NCBI GenBank assembly: GCA_011050175.1
Contig: DRGF01000211.1
Span: 1-5,297 of the forward strand
Reading direction: 5' to 3'
From: Thermococcus sp.
Lineage (GTDB): Archaea > Methanobacteriota_B > Thermococci > Thermococcales > Thermococcaceae
DNA length: 5,297 bases
Position numbers and translations under genes: made by a program. The notes beneath the pieces were generated by a model. It had not been told where the DNA came from. It was given only the letters and a program-made list of their open reading frames with translations, and ran no database searches. Shown here in pieces: positions 1 to 4,739 of this stretch (its first letter is position 1; each line of letters opens with the position of its first letter).

Positions 1-837
1 AGAAGTCAGCCTAACCATCATCACTTCGCTCCTCACGTCCGCAAACCATGAGGCAAAGTAGCTCAGTACGGAGGCAAAGAAACCCGCCCAGCCGATGAGT
101 GTGGCGGTCGTTGCCCTGTCCATCCCCAGCGCCTCGGAGACGTAGACGTAGGTTATCTCGCCGGACGTGAAGGCCACTATCACAGCCATCAGCGAGGCGA
201 TTATTAAAATTCTCCCCGGCTCAAGGCCAGGCCTCTCTCCGCCGGTGCTCTTCTTTTTCCGGGGGATTATCCTGTCGTTGAGCAGAATGTAACTAACGGC
301 CATTATCAAGCCCGTCAGGACAAAGAACGCCGAGGAAATCCACATCTGGCCCGCCAAGCCGCGCCCTATCGTGTAGGCGTAGACGTAGTTTCCGAGGAGT
401 GAAGCAATGCTGCCAAAGAAGAAGTACAGCGCCGTAACCCTAGCCCTAATCTCGTTCGGAGTCGCCACCGCTATGACGAACTGTGCCATCGGCCAGCTCA
501 GACCGTTGAGGAAGCCGTTGAGGAGCTTTATTCCCGCCACCTGAACCCACGTTGAGGTCAGGGGGTAGAGCTGAACCGTTAGAGCGTTGCCCACCATCGC
601 TACCGCACCGATATAAACGAGCCTCCTGCCCCTCTCAAGGAGTAACCCACCAAAGACCGAGGAAAACGCCCTCGCGAGGATGAACGACATCGAGACTACT
701 GAAACGGAGAGCATCGAGGCCCGAAGAACGTCGCGGGTGTAAAAGGCTACTGCGGGGGTGGCGAGGCGGAAGGCTATCGTGCCGGTGAAGGCCGAGAGTA
801 TGAGCAGGATTATTCCACCAAGACGTCTGGATTCCAT
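1..837 (-). CDS. MFS family transporter, N-terminal 279 residues (C-terminus beyond the window)
   Basis: An open frame runs without a stop from an ATG at 837 to the left edge, giving 279 residues. The protein begins with a short basic stretch (MESRRLGG) followed by hydrophobic segments spaced like the membrane helices of a 12-helix major facilitator superfamily carrier. A motif A-like loop lies between helices 2 and 3 at about residues 63-72 (GGLLLERGRR), where MFS proteins usually carry GxLaDRxGRR. A charged central loop at about residues 188-210 (IIPRKKKSTGGERPG) separates the two six-helix halves. Helices 7 and 8 follow, and a second motif A-like segment (ASWFADVRSE) sits near the cut. About 120 residues, probably helices 9-12, are missing for a typical 400-residue carrier. 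The start is supported by GAAGGTGG a few bases upstream. It should be a secondary active transporter in the cytoplasmic membrane. The substrate cannot be told from this part; drug/sugar exporter-type families are possible. The gene is divergent from the aminotransferase. Confidence 0.88.
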   Translation of the reverse strand, partial: MESRRLGGIILLILSAFTGTIAFRLATPAVAFYTRDVLRASMLSVSVVSMSFILARAFSSVFGGLLLERGRRLVYIGAVAMVGNALTVQLYPLTSTWVQVAGIKLLNGFLNGLSWPMAQFVIAVATPNEIRARVTALYFFFGSIASLLGNYVYAYTIGRGLAGQMWISSAFFVLTGLIMAVSYILLNDRIIPRKKKSTGGERPGLEPGRILIIASLMAVIVAFTSGEITYVYVSEALGMDRATTATLIGWAGFFASVLSYFASWFADVRSEVMMVRLTS

Positions 838-841
838 ATGC

Positions 842-874
842 CCACCTTCTGAACGTTAGAACTAAGCTTTAAAA
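842..874 (-). promoter_or_regulatory. Promoter and ribosome binding site of the MFS gene
   Basis: On the minus strand a TATA-like TTTTAAA (874-868) lies about 34 bases before the ATG at 837. GAAGGTGG (849-842) sits 4 bases before the start and matches the 3' end of archaeal 16S rRNA. If transcription begins about 26 bases downstream of the TATA centre, the leader would be only about 7-10 bases, overlapping the ribosome binding site. This is inferred from spacing only. Confidence 0.5.
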
Positions 875-960
875 GGCTTGGCGGTGCCGAAAGCTTTTCG
901 CATACTTCCCCCATCCCCAGAAAAAGATTCAGAAACCTCCCGCGCAGTCAGGGAGAATCC

Positions 961-967
961 TTTTATA
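961..967 (+). promoter_or_regulatory. TATA box of the aminotransferase gene
   Basis: TTTTATA stands in an otherwise GC-rich stretch, centred 37 bases before the ATG at 1001. This is a typical position for a Thermococcales TATA box serving a short leader. Its presence inside the open frame that extends upstream from 1001 argues that translation does not begin further upstream. Confidence 0.6.
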
Positions 968-988
968 GGCCCCGACCCAACTCCCGCC

Positions 989-996
989 GAGGTGAT
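989..996 (+). promoter_or_regulatory. Ribosome binding site that fixes the aminotransferase start
   Basis: GAGGTGAT ends four bases before the ATG at 1001, a strong archaeal Shine-Dalgarno match. It favours ATG 1001 over the upstream TTG at 878, which has no comparable site, and over the second in-frame ATG at 1019. Confidence 0.8.
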
Positions 997-1000
997 ACTG

Positions 1001-2155
1001 ATGGAGCTCAGGTTCGATATGGAATATGAGGAAGCCTACAGGGAGCTTTATGAAATAGTCAAGCCGAAATACAAGCTCTTTACCGCCGGCCCAGTCGCAT
1101 GCTTCCCGGAGGTCCTCGCGATAATGAGCGTCCAGATGTTCAGCCACCGCTCGGCTGAGGCAAAGGAGGTTCACGTTGACACCCTCAACAGGCTCAAGGC
1201 CTTCCTCGAGGCCGACAACGGCGAGATAATACTCTTCCCGAGCTCCGGAACCGGCTTCATGGAGGCCGCTGTGAGAAACACCGTCCCGCGCGGTGGAAAG
1301 GTTCTCGTCACGACGATAGGCGCCTTTGGAGACAGGTTCGCCGATGTCGTCAACGCCAACGGCAGGGAAGCGGTTATCCTGAGGAAGGAGCCCGGCTACG
1401 CGATAAAGCCCGAGGAGCTCGACGACGCCCTCAGGAAGAACCCAGACGTTCACGCCGTCACCATAACCTACAACGAGACCTCGACCGGTGTTCTCAACCC
1501 GCTCCCGGAGCTGGCCAAGGTCGTCCACGAGCACGACAAGCTCCTCTTCGTTGACGCTGTCTCCGCCATGGGCGGTGCGGACATCAGGTTCGACAAGTGG
1601 GGCCTCGACCTTATATTCGCCAGCTCCCAGAAGGCCTTCGGTGTCCCGCCGGGGCTTGCTGTTGCCGCTGTGAGCGAGCGCGTCTTTGAGATAGCCGAGA
1701 AGATGCCGGAGCGCGGCTGGTACTTTGACCTCCCGCTCTACAAGAAGTTCAACGAGAAGAAGAAGGGAACTCCCTCAACCCCGCCACTTCCGCAGATGTT
1801 CGGCCTCAACGTCATCCTGAGGGTCGTGGAGAAGATGGGCGGAAAGGAGAAGTGGCTCGGCATGTACAGAGAGAGGAGCGAGATGATACGCGAGGGCGTC
1901 AAGGAGATGGGTCTCGGCGTCCTGGCTGAGCCGGGCTACGAGAGCCCGACCATCACCGCGGTCGTCGTCCCCGAGGGAATGAAGGGCGTCGACGTCTACA
2001 ACGCCATGCGCGAGCGCGGCTTCGAGCTGGCCAAGGGCTACGGAAGCGTTGCCGAGAAGACCTTCAGGATTGGAAACATGGGCTACATGACCTTCGAGGA
2101 CATCGAGGAGATGCTCGCCAACCTCCGCGAGGTCATTGAAGAACTCAAGCACTGA
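1001..2155 (+). CDS. Class V PLP-dependent aminotransferase (alanine/serine--glyoxylate or pyruvate type)
   Basis: This gene encodes 384 residues, the normal length for the class V (SGAT/AGXT) family. These are cytoplasmic, usually dimeric enzymes that move an amino group between alanine or serine and glyoxylate, pyruvate or a similar 2-oxo acid. Visible landmarks are the N-terminal substrate-site segment LFTAGPVACFPEV (27-39), the cofactor phosphate-binding SSGTGFMEA (81-89), TYNETSTG (156-163), the pyridine-nitrogen Asp185 in FVDAVSAMGG, the Schiff-base lysine Lys211 in SSQKAFGVPPG, and Arg356 in TFRIGNMG, which in this family binds the substrate carboxylate. All the core catalytic residues are present, so the enzyme should be active. 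The open frame continues 41 codons upstream to a TTG at 878, but the TATA box at 961 and the ribosome binding site at 989 support the ATG at 1001. Exact substrates cannot be read from sequence. Roles in glycine/serine/alanine interconversion are likely. It stands alone, flanked by a divergent transporter gene and a convergent ATPase gene. Confidence 0.93.
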   Translation: MELRFDMEYEEAYRELYEIVKPKYKLFTAGPVACFPEVLAIMSVQMFSHRSAEAKEVHVDTLNRLKAFLEADNGEIILFPSSGTGFMEAAVRNTVPRGGKVLVTTIGAFGDRFADVVNANGREAVILRKEPGYAIKPEELDDALRKNPDVHAVTITYNETSTGVLNPLPELAKVVHEHDKLLFVDAVSAMGGADIRFDKWGLDLIFASSQKAFGVPPGLAVAAVSERVFEIAEKMPERGWYFDLPLYKKFNEKKKGTPSTPPLPQMFGLNVILRVVEKMGGKEKWLGMYRERSEMIREGVKEMGLGVLAEPGYESPTITAVVVPEGMKGVDVYNAMRERGFELAKGYGSVAEKTFRIGNMGYMTFEDIEEMLANLREVIEELKH

Positions 2156-2160
2156 CACCC

Positions 2161-2180
2161 TTCTTTTATTCCTTTGTTTC
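2161..2180 (+). terminator. Oligo-T terminator after the aminotransferase
   Basis: A pyrimidine tract with several T runs (TTCTTTTATT, then CCTTTGTTTC) begins 5 bases after the TGA stop. Archaeal RNA polymerase commonly terminates at such T-rich tracts without needing a hairpin. No strong stem precedes it. Confidence 0.55.
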
Positions 2181-2203
2181 CGAGAACAGAAAACCCAGCA
2201 ATG

Positions 2204-2239
2204 GAAGAGAAAAACAAGCAGACTGCCTGAAATCCAGGC
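2204..2239 (-). terminator. Hairpin plus T-run terminator after the ATPase gene
   Basis: Reading the minus strand, a 5-bp stem (GCCTG/CAGGC, bases 2239-2235 paired with 2229-2225) with a 5-base loop begins 2 bases after the TAG stop at 2244-2242. It is followed by CTTGTTTTTCTCTTC (2218-2204). The hairpin is small, and the T run alone may be enough for termination in archaea. It lies back to back with the plus-strand terminator in the convergent gap. Confidence 0.5.
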
Positions 2240-2241
2240 GG

Positions 2242-2823
2242 CTAAATAAGCGGTCTCAGCTCCCCGTTCTTCACCGCATAAACGCGGTTTATGACCTTCC
2301 TGCCCGTTCTGAAGTCCCTCTTGAGCTCAACGACTATGTCGAACTTGTCGAAGGTTTCACCGCTTATCCTGAGCCAGTGCCTGACCTCATCCTTTATATC
2401 GTCGGTGAGGGCAAGGGACGTCACTATGAACGCGTAATCGTCTATAAGCTCGCGGAATATCCTCGCAACGTCAACGGTGTGAATGGTGTCGATGACGACG
2501 TAGTCGGGATTCAAGGCCCTGATTTTTGAGATAACGTCTGAGGTGCGCCCCTCAAGGGACTGGCTGTCAAACTGTGTATCTATTACAACGATGTTCGGCT
2601 TGAAGGGTTTGAACTCGCCGTAGGCGGTTATAACGGCCACCTTCCAGTCGTCGGGTATGAAGTGCATCAGCGCCTCAACGAGCTTGGTCTTTCCTGTGCG
2701 GCTGGAGCCGACCACCAGAATGTCCTTTTTGGAAAGAACAGCCTCTTTGAGAACCTCCAGCTGCTCTGGGGTCGCGGTACCGTAGCGTATAAGGTCTTCA
2801 GGGGTGAATATATACACTCCCAT
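2242..2823 (-). CDS. Orphan P-loop ATPase resembling the VirB11/CpaF/PilT C-terminal domain
   Basis: This gene encodes 193 residues. A short lead (TPEQLEVLKEAVLSKKDILVVG) runs into Walker A GSSRTGKT (39-46), with Lys45 and Thr46 as the nucleotide-phosphate ligands. The order of elements then follows secretion/pilus ATPases of the VirB11/CpaF/GspE superfamily: a strand at IPDDWKVAVIT where the Asp-box region normally lies, RALNPDYVVIDTIHT (102-116) in place of the usual R.rPD..ivGEiR Walker B stretch, a strand FIVTSLALTD (132-141) in place of the His-box TLHT, and a closing hairpin VVELKRDFRTGRKVINRVYAV. The usual Gly-Glu of Walker B appears as Asp112-Thr113, so hydrolysis may be altered or rely on Asp112. 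No N-terminal domain of a hexameric secretion ATPase is present, and no pilin, prepilin peptidase or membrane platform gene adjoins it. GGTGG at 2834-2830 supports the ATG at 2823. It is probably a cytosolic ATP-binding protein; its biological role is unknown. Confidence 0.75.
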   Translation of the reverse strand: MGVYIFTPEDLIRYGTATPEQLEVLKEAVLSKKDILVVGSSRTGKTKLVEALMHFIPDDWKVAVITAYGEFKPFKPNIVVIDTQFDSQSLEGRTSDVISKIRALNPDYVVIDTIHTVDVARIFRELIDDYAFIVTSLALTDDIKDEVRHWLRISGETFDKFDIVVELKRDFRTGRKVINRVYAVKNGELRPLI

Positions 2824-2829
2824 TCGTTG

Positions 2830-2861
2830 CCACCATACAAAGTTTCCAGCCCAGGTTATAA
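2830..2861 (-). promoter_or_regulatory. Promoter and ribosome binding site of the ATPase gene
   Basis: On the minus strand a TTATAA core (2861-2856, within GTTATAAC) is centred about 35 bases before the ATG at 2823. GGTGG (2834-2830) lies 6 bases before that ATG. An ATG at 2836 is out of frame and is not the start. The spacing predicts a leader of roughly 9-10 bases. Confidence 0.5.
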
Positions 2862-2884
2862 CGCTATCGCCAGCGGCCGCTAAT

Positions 2885-2904
2885 GTGCATCAATTTGACT
2901 GCAC
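2885..2904. promoter_or_regulatory. Near-perfect 20-base palindrome, candidate operator
   Basis: GTGCA-TCAA-T-TTGA-C-TGCAC is a dyad: 5-bp outer arms (2885-2889 and 2900-2904) and 4-bp inner arms (2890-2893 and 2895-2898) around T2894, with one extra C at 2899. It lies upstream of the TATA boxes of both the ATPase gene (minus) and the asparagine synthetase gene (plus). That is a natural place for a dimeric helix-turn-helix regulator acting on either or both. Which regulator, if any, binds is unknown. As RNA it could also form a weak hairpin, but it probably lies outside both transcripts. Confidence 0.4.
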
Positions 2905-2929
2905 TTTTATTGTCGTTTATCCAAAAAAT

Positions 2930-2954
2930 ATGAAATCAAGATGCCAAATTTCAT
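2930..2954. repeat. Inverted repeat ATGAAAT-N11-ATTTCAT
   Basis: Two perfect 7-base arms (2930-2936 and 2948-2954) are separated by 11 bases, putting arm centres 18 bases apart, close to two helical turns. It lies just upstream of the probable promoter of the asparagine synthetase gene. AT-rich composition makes a chance occurrence possible, so the operator reading is tentative. Confidence 0.35.
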
Positions 2955-2967
2955 CCAAAATCCAAAA
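2953..2967 (+). repeat. Overlapping tandem ATCCAAAA repeats
   Basis: ATCCAAAA occurs at 2953-2960 and again at 2960-2967 (7-base period). A third copy lies at 2919-2926, 34 bases before the first. The pair overlaps the right arm of the neighbouring inverted repeat and abuts the candidate promoter. It may be a regulator site or simple low-complexity AT-rich DNA. Confidence 0.3.
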
Positions 2968-2990
2968 GTTTTTGCACAAAAGTCATAAAG
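2964..2990 (+). promoter_or_regulatory. Candidate promoter of the asparagine synthetase gene
   Basis: Two weak TATA candidates are seen. CATAAAG (2984-2990), preceded by an A-rich possible BRE (CACAAAAG), is centred about 37 bases before the ATG at 3024 and fits the spacing of the other genes here. AAAAGTTTTTG (2964-2974) would give a leader of about 30 bases. The sequence alone does not decide between them. Confidence 0.35.
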
Positions 2991-3012
2991 GAAAAATTCA
3001 GTGACAAAAATC

Positions 3013-3019
3013 AGGTGAT
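3013..3019 (+). promoter_or_regulatory. Ribosome binding site that decides the start of the asparagine synthetase gene
   Basis: AGGTGAT ends four bases before ATG 3024. The in-frame GTG at 3015 lies inside this site, so it cannot be the start; translation should begin at 3024. Confidence 0.75.
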
Positions 3020-3023
3020 AAAC

Positions 3024-3926
3024 ATGAACGCTCTCCAAATAGTAAGCCGAAAAATTGAACCGGTTATCGAGATTCAGACCAAGGTGATTGACTATGTGAC
3101 AGGATACATGGTGGGGAAGAGCTTCAAGTGGATGCTCCCCGTGATGCTCAGCTCCATCACCGACCCGCTCTGGCCGGATCCGGCAGCGGAGGATGCCCTA
3201 AAGCCGCCGGAGGTCGAAGTCTACGGCTCAAGACTCCGCCTTACTCAAAGTATGATACTCCACAAACAGATGGCGGTGGCGATGGGGATTGACAGGCTGT
3301 TCATACTCTCGCCGAACGTGAGGCTGGAAGGCCGGGAGGCAGACGATGGAAGGCACGCCTACGAGTTCACCCAGCTCGACTTCGAGATAGCCTACGCGAG
3401 CATGGACGACGTGATGGGCATCATAGAGGAGATGATAAGCGGGCTGTTTAGGGAAGCCCAGGGCTGGGGACTGGAGAGGAAAGTGCCCAGAGTCAGACCG
3501 CCCTTCAAGCGCTTTACCCTCGAGGAGATAAAGGAGGAGTTCGGAGATGAGGACGAGGCAAGTAAAGCCATGGACGAACCCTTCTGGGTTATCGACATAG
3601 AGAGGGAGTTCTATGACAGGGAGGATCCGGATAGGCCAGGCCACTTCAGGAACTACGACCTCTACCTGCCTGAAGGCTATGGCGAGGTATCCAGCGGCGG
3701 CGAGAGGGAGTGGGAGTACGAGGTCATCCTCAGGAAGATGAAAAGGGCAGGGATAAGCCTTGACGCTTTCAGGCCGTACCTCGAGGTCGCGAAAGCCGGC
3801 CTCCTGAGGCCGAGTGCCGGAGCCGGTATAGGTATCGAAAGGCTCATCAGGTATATGGTCGGGGCGAAGCATATCGCCGAGGTGCAGCCGTTCCCGAGGA
3901 TTCCCGGAGTTCCGGCGGTCATTTGA
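3024..3926 (+). CDS. Archaeal asparagine synthetase related to asparaginyl-tRNA synthetase (AS-AR type, asparagine synthetase A activity)
   Basis: This gene encodes 300 residues consisting only of a class II aminoacyl-tRNA-synthetase catalytic core of the Asp/Asn (IIb) subgroup. Motif 2 is seen as NVRLEGREADDGRHAYEFTQ (98-117), with Arg100, Glu102, Arg110-His111 and Glu114, followed by LDFE (118-121). The substrate-site loop EVSSGGERE spans 221-229. Motif 3 is GAGIGIERLIRYMVG (266-280), with the ATP-binding Arg273. Genuine AsnRS and AspRS are about 430 residues and carry an N-terminal OB-fold anticodon domain, which is absent here: the protein opens directly with a helix and the catalytic core. 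This matches the Pyrococcus abyssi protein that makes asparagine from aspartate through aspartyl-adenylate and an ammonia donor, without tRNA. A cytosolic role in asparagine supply is therefore inferred. Alternatives such as a truncated AsnRS are less likely because the core is intact and has its own start and ribosome binding site. It is a single-gene unit, divergent from the ATPase gene. Confidence 0.88.
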   Translation: MNALQIVSRKIEPVIEIQTKVIDYVTGYMVGKSFKWMLPVMLSSITDPLWPDPAAEDALKPPEVEVYGSRLRLTQSMILHKQMAVAMGIDRLFILSPNVRLEGREADDGRHAYEFTQLDFEIAYASMDDVMGIIEEMISGLFREAQGWGLERKVPRVRPPFKRFTLEEIKEEFGDEDEASKAMDEPFWVIDIEREFYDREDPDRPGHFRNYDLYLPEGYGEVSSGGEREWEYEVILRKMKRAGISLDAFRPYLEVAKAGLLRPSAGAGIGIERLIRYMVGAKHIAEVQPFPRIPGVPAVI

Positions 3927-3935
3927 TGCTGTTGC

Positions 3936-3963
3936 TTCTATTTATTTAATTACATTTTTATTC
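3936..3963 (+). terminator. T-rich terminator after the asparagine synthetase gene
   Basis: A T-rich stretch (TTCTATTTATTTAAT, then TACATTTTTATTC) starts about 10 bases after the TGA stop. A further T5 run lies at 3979-3983 as a possible backup. This is the usual archaeal hairpin-free terminator style. Confidence 0.55.
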
Positions 3964-4023
3964 TAGCCCGTGGACATGTTTTTGTTCCTTTCCGGGATGG
4001 TCGTGTCCATATTTGTACCAATA

Positions 4024-4037
4024 GAAAGAGTTTTATT
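4024..4037 (+). promoter_or_regulatory. Promoter of the DUF257 operon (BRE plus TATA)
   Basis: GAAAGAG (4024-4030) resembles a Thermococcales BRE and is followed directly by TTTTATT (4031-4037), centred 34 bases before ATG 4068. This is the best-formed core promoter in the window. GAGGGG at 4055-4060 provides the ribosome binding site. No other promoter is seen before the second DUF257 gene. Confidence 0.6.
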
Positions 4038-4067
4038 CTCAGCGCCACAGCTCTGAGGGGGGTTGTG

Positions 4068-4739
4068 ATGGAGGCCACGATCTCAATGCTCCTTGAACTA
4101 GTGAAGCCAGGAGAAACGGTCATAGTTGAATACGAGACTTCCTACGTCCCTGAATTGATCCTCAAGCTCGTTGCAGATTACACAAAGGAGAACAACGTCC
4201 CTTTCGTAATAGATGATTATTTTGACAGCCTCTACACCTTGCTTGCCCACTACGATATCCATGATCTCGATGTTGATATTGGCCATTCCTATGTTCTAAA
4301 GGTTGGGGGCAGAAATGAAGTTGGTGGCACCGTCAAGCACGTGAAGTTCCACCCGGATCCAAGGGTTCTCCTCATGAATTATAACGAAAATTTTCTCCCC
4401 TCCATTGGAACAGAAACCCCTGCCATAAACTTAGTCCTTGGTTTTGAAAGTGCCCTTTACTTTGTTCGGGACATCCGCGACTTCTACCGCTTACTCTTGG
4501 GCCTCCAGCGCTACGTGGGCAACAAACGCAGAAAGGCGTTCTATATCCTCCATTCGGAATTCTTTGCCAATTTGCCTCGGTATATTCTTCCGGAACTAAG
4601 GAGAATCGCCACAAGCCTTTGGACTGTGAAAAGTTACCCTGCTGGTATCTCAGTGTCAGTTCTGAAAAGTCCCGACATGGGTCTCCTCGGCCGGCAGTTC
4701 AACATAGACATTGGAGGTGTCGTCAGTGGAGAGCGTTAG
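4068..4739 (+). CDS. DUF257 family protein (Thermococcales-restricted, function unknown), first of a pair
   Basis: This gene encodes 223 residues with no signal peptide or clear membrane helix, so probably cytosolic. The pattern matches the DUF257 family, known mainly from Pyrococcus and Thermococcus: GETVIVEYETS (15-25), then VPFVIDDYFDSL (44-55), VLKVGG (76-81), a His-Pro-Asp-Pro segment (95-98), LGFE (124-127), VRDIRDFY (133-140) and GNKRR (151-155). The alternating strands and helices (VIVEY, FVIDD, YVLKVGG) suggest an alpha/beta RecA-like or Rossmann-like fold, but no Walker A motif is present, so nucleotide binding cannot be claimed. The ATG at 4068 is preferred, with GAGGGG at 4055 as ribosome binding site; a GTG at 4065 one codon upstream is possible. 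Its last 14 bases overlap the next gene, a paralogue, indicating an operon. No function is assigned. Codon choice looks less GC-biased than in the aminotransferase, perhaps reflecting low expression. Confidence 0.8.
   Translation: MEATISMLLELVKPGETVIVEYETSYVPELILKLVADYTKENNVPFVIDDYFDSLYTLLAHYDIHDLDVDIGHSYVLKVGGRNEVGGTVKHVKFHPDPRVLLMNYNENFLPSIGTETPAINLVLGFESALYFVRDIRDFYRLLLGLQRYVGNKRRKAFYILHSEFFANLPRYILPELRRIATSLWTVKSYPAGISVSVLKSPDMGLLGRQFNIDIGGVVSGER
4713..4719 (+). promoter_or_regulatory. Internal ribosome binding site for the second DUF257 gene
   Basis: GGAGGTG lies inside the end of the first DUF257 gene, 6 bases before the GTG at 4726. It is a strong match, explains the GTG start, and suggests coupled translation of the two proteins. 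Confidence 0.75.

Noticed and set aside
929..1534. Long minus-strand open frame (201 codons) across the aminotransferase
   Set aside because: It is antisense to a clear catalytic gene, its translation shows no family pattern, and open antisense frames are common opposite GC-rich coding DNA.
2873..2880. GCGGCCGC palindrome beside the ATPase promoter
   Set aside because: An 8-base GC palindrome with no extended symmetry or repeat; nothing beyond chance supports a function.
2804..3004. Small plus-strand open frame of 66 codons in the divergent intergenic region
   Set aside because: It starts inside the ATPase gene on the opposite strand, runs through AT-rich regulatory sequence, and its translation resembles no protein family.
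3015..3023. GTG 3015 as start of the asparagine synthetase gene
   Set aside because: The codon lies inside the AGGTGAT ribosome binding site for ATG 3024.
3228..3872. Minus-strand open frame of 214 codons inside the asparagine synthetase gene
   Set aside because: The opposite strand carries intact class II synthetase motifs 2 and 3; this frame has no recognisable motif and no ribosome binding site was noted.
3927..4067. Possible C/D box small RNA in the intergenic gap (a TGATGC near 3924 and a CTGA at 4053)
   Set aside because: The boxes are about 130 bases apart and the first does not match RTGATGA; no C'/D' pair was found. Other intergenic gaps also lacked a proper box set.
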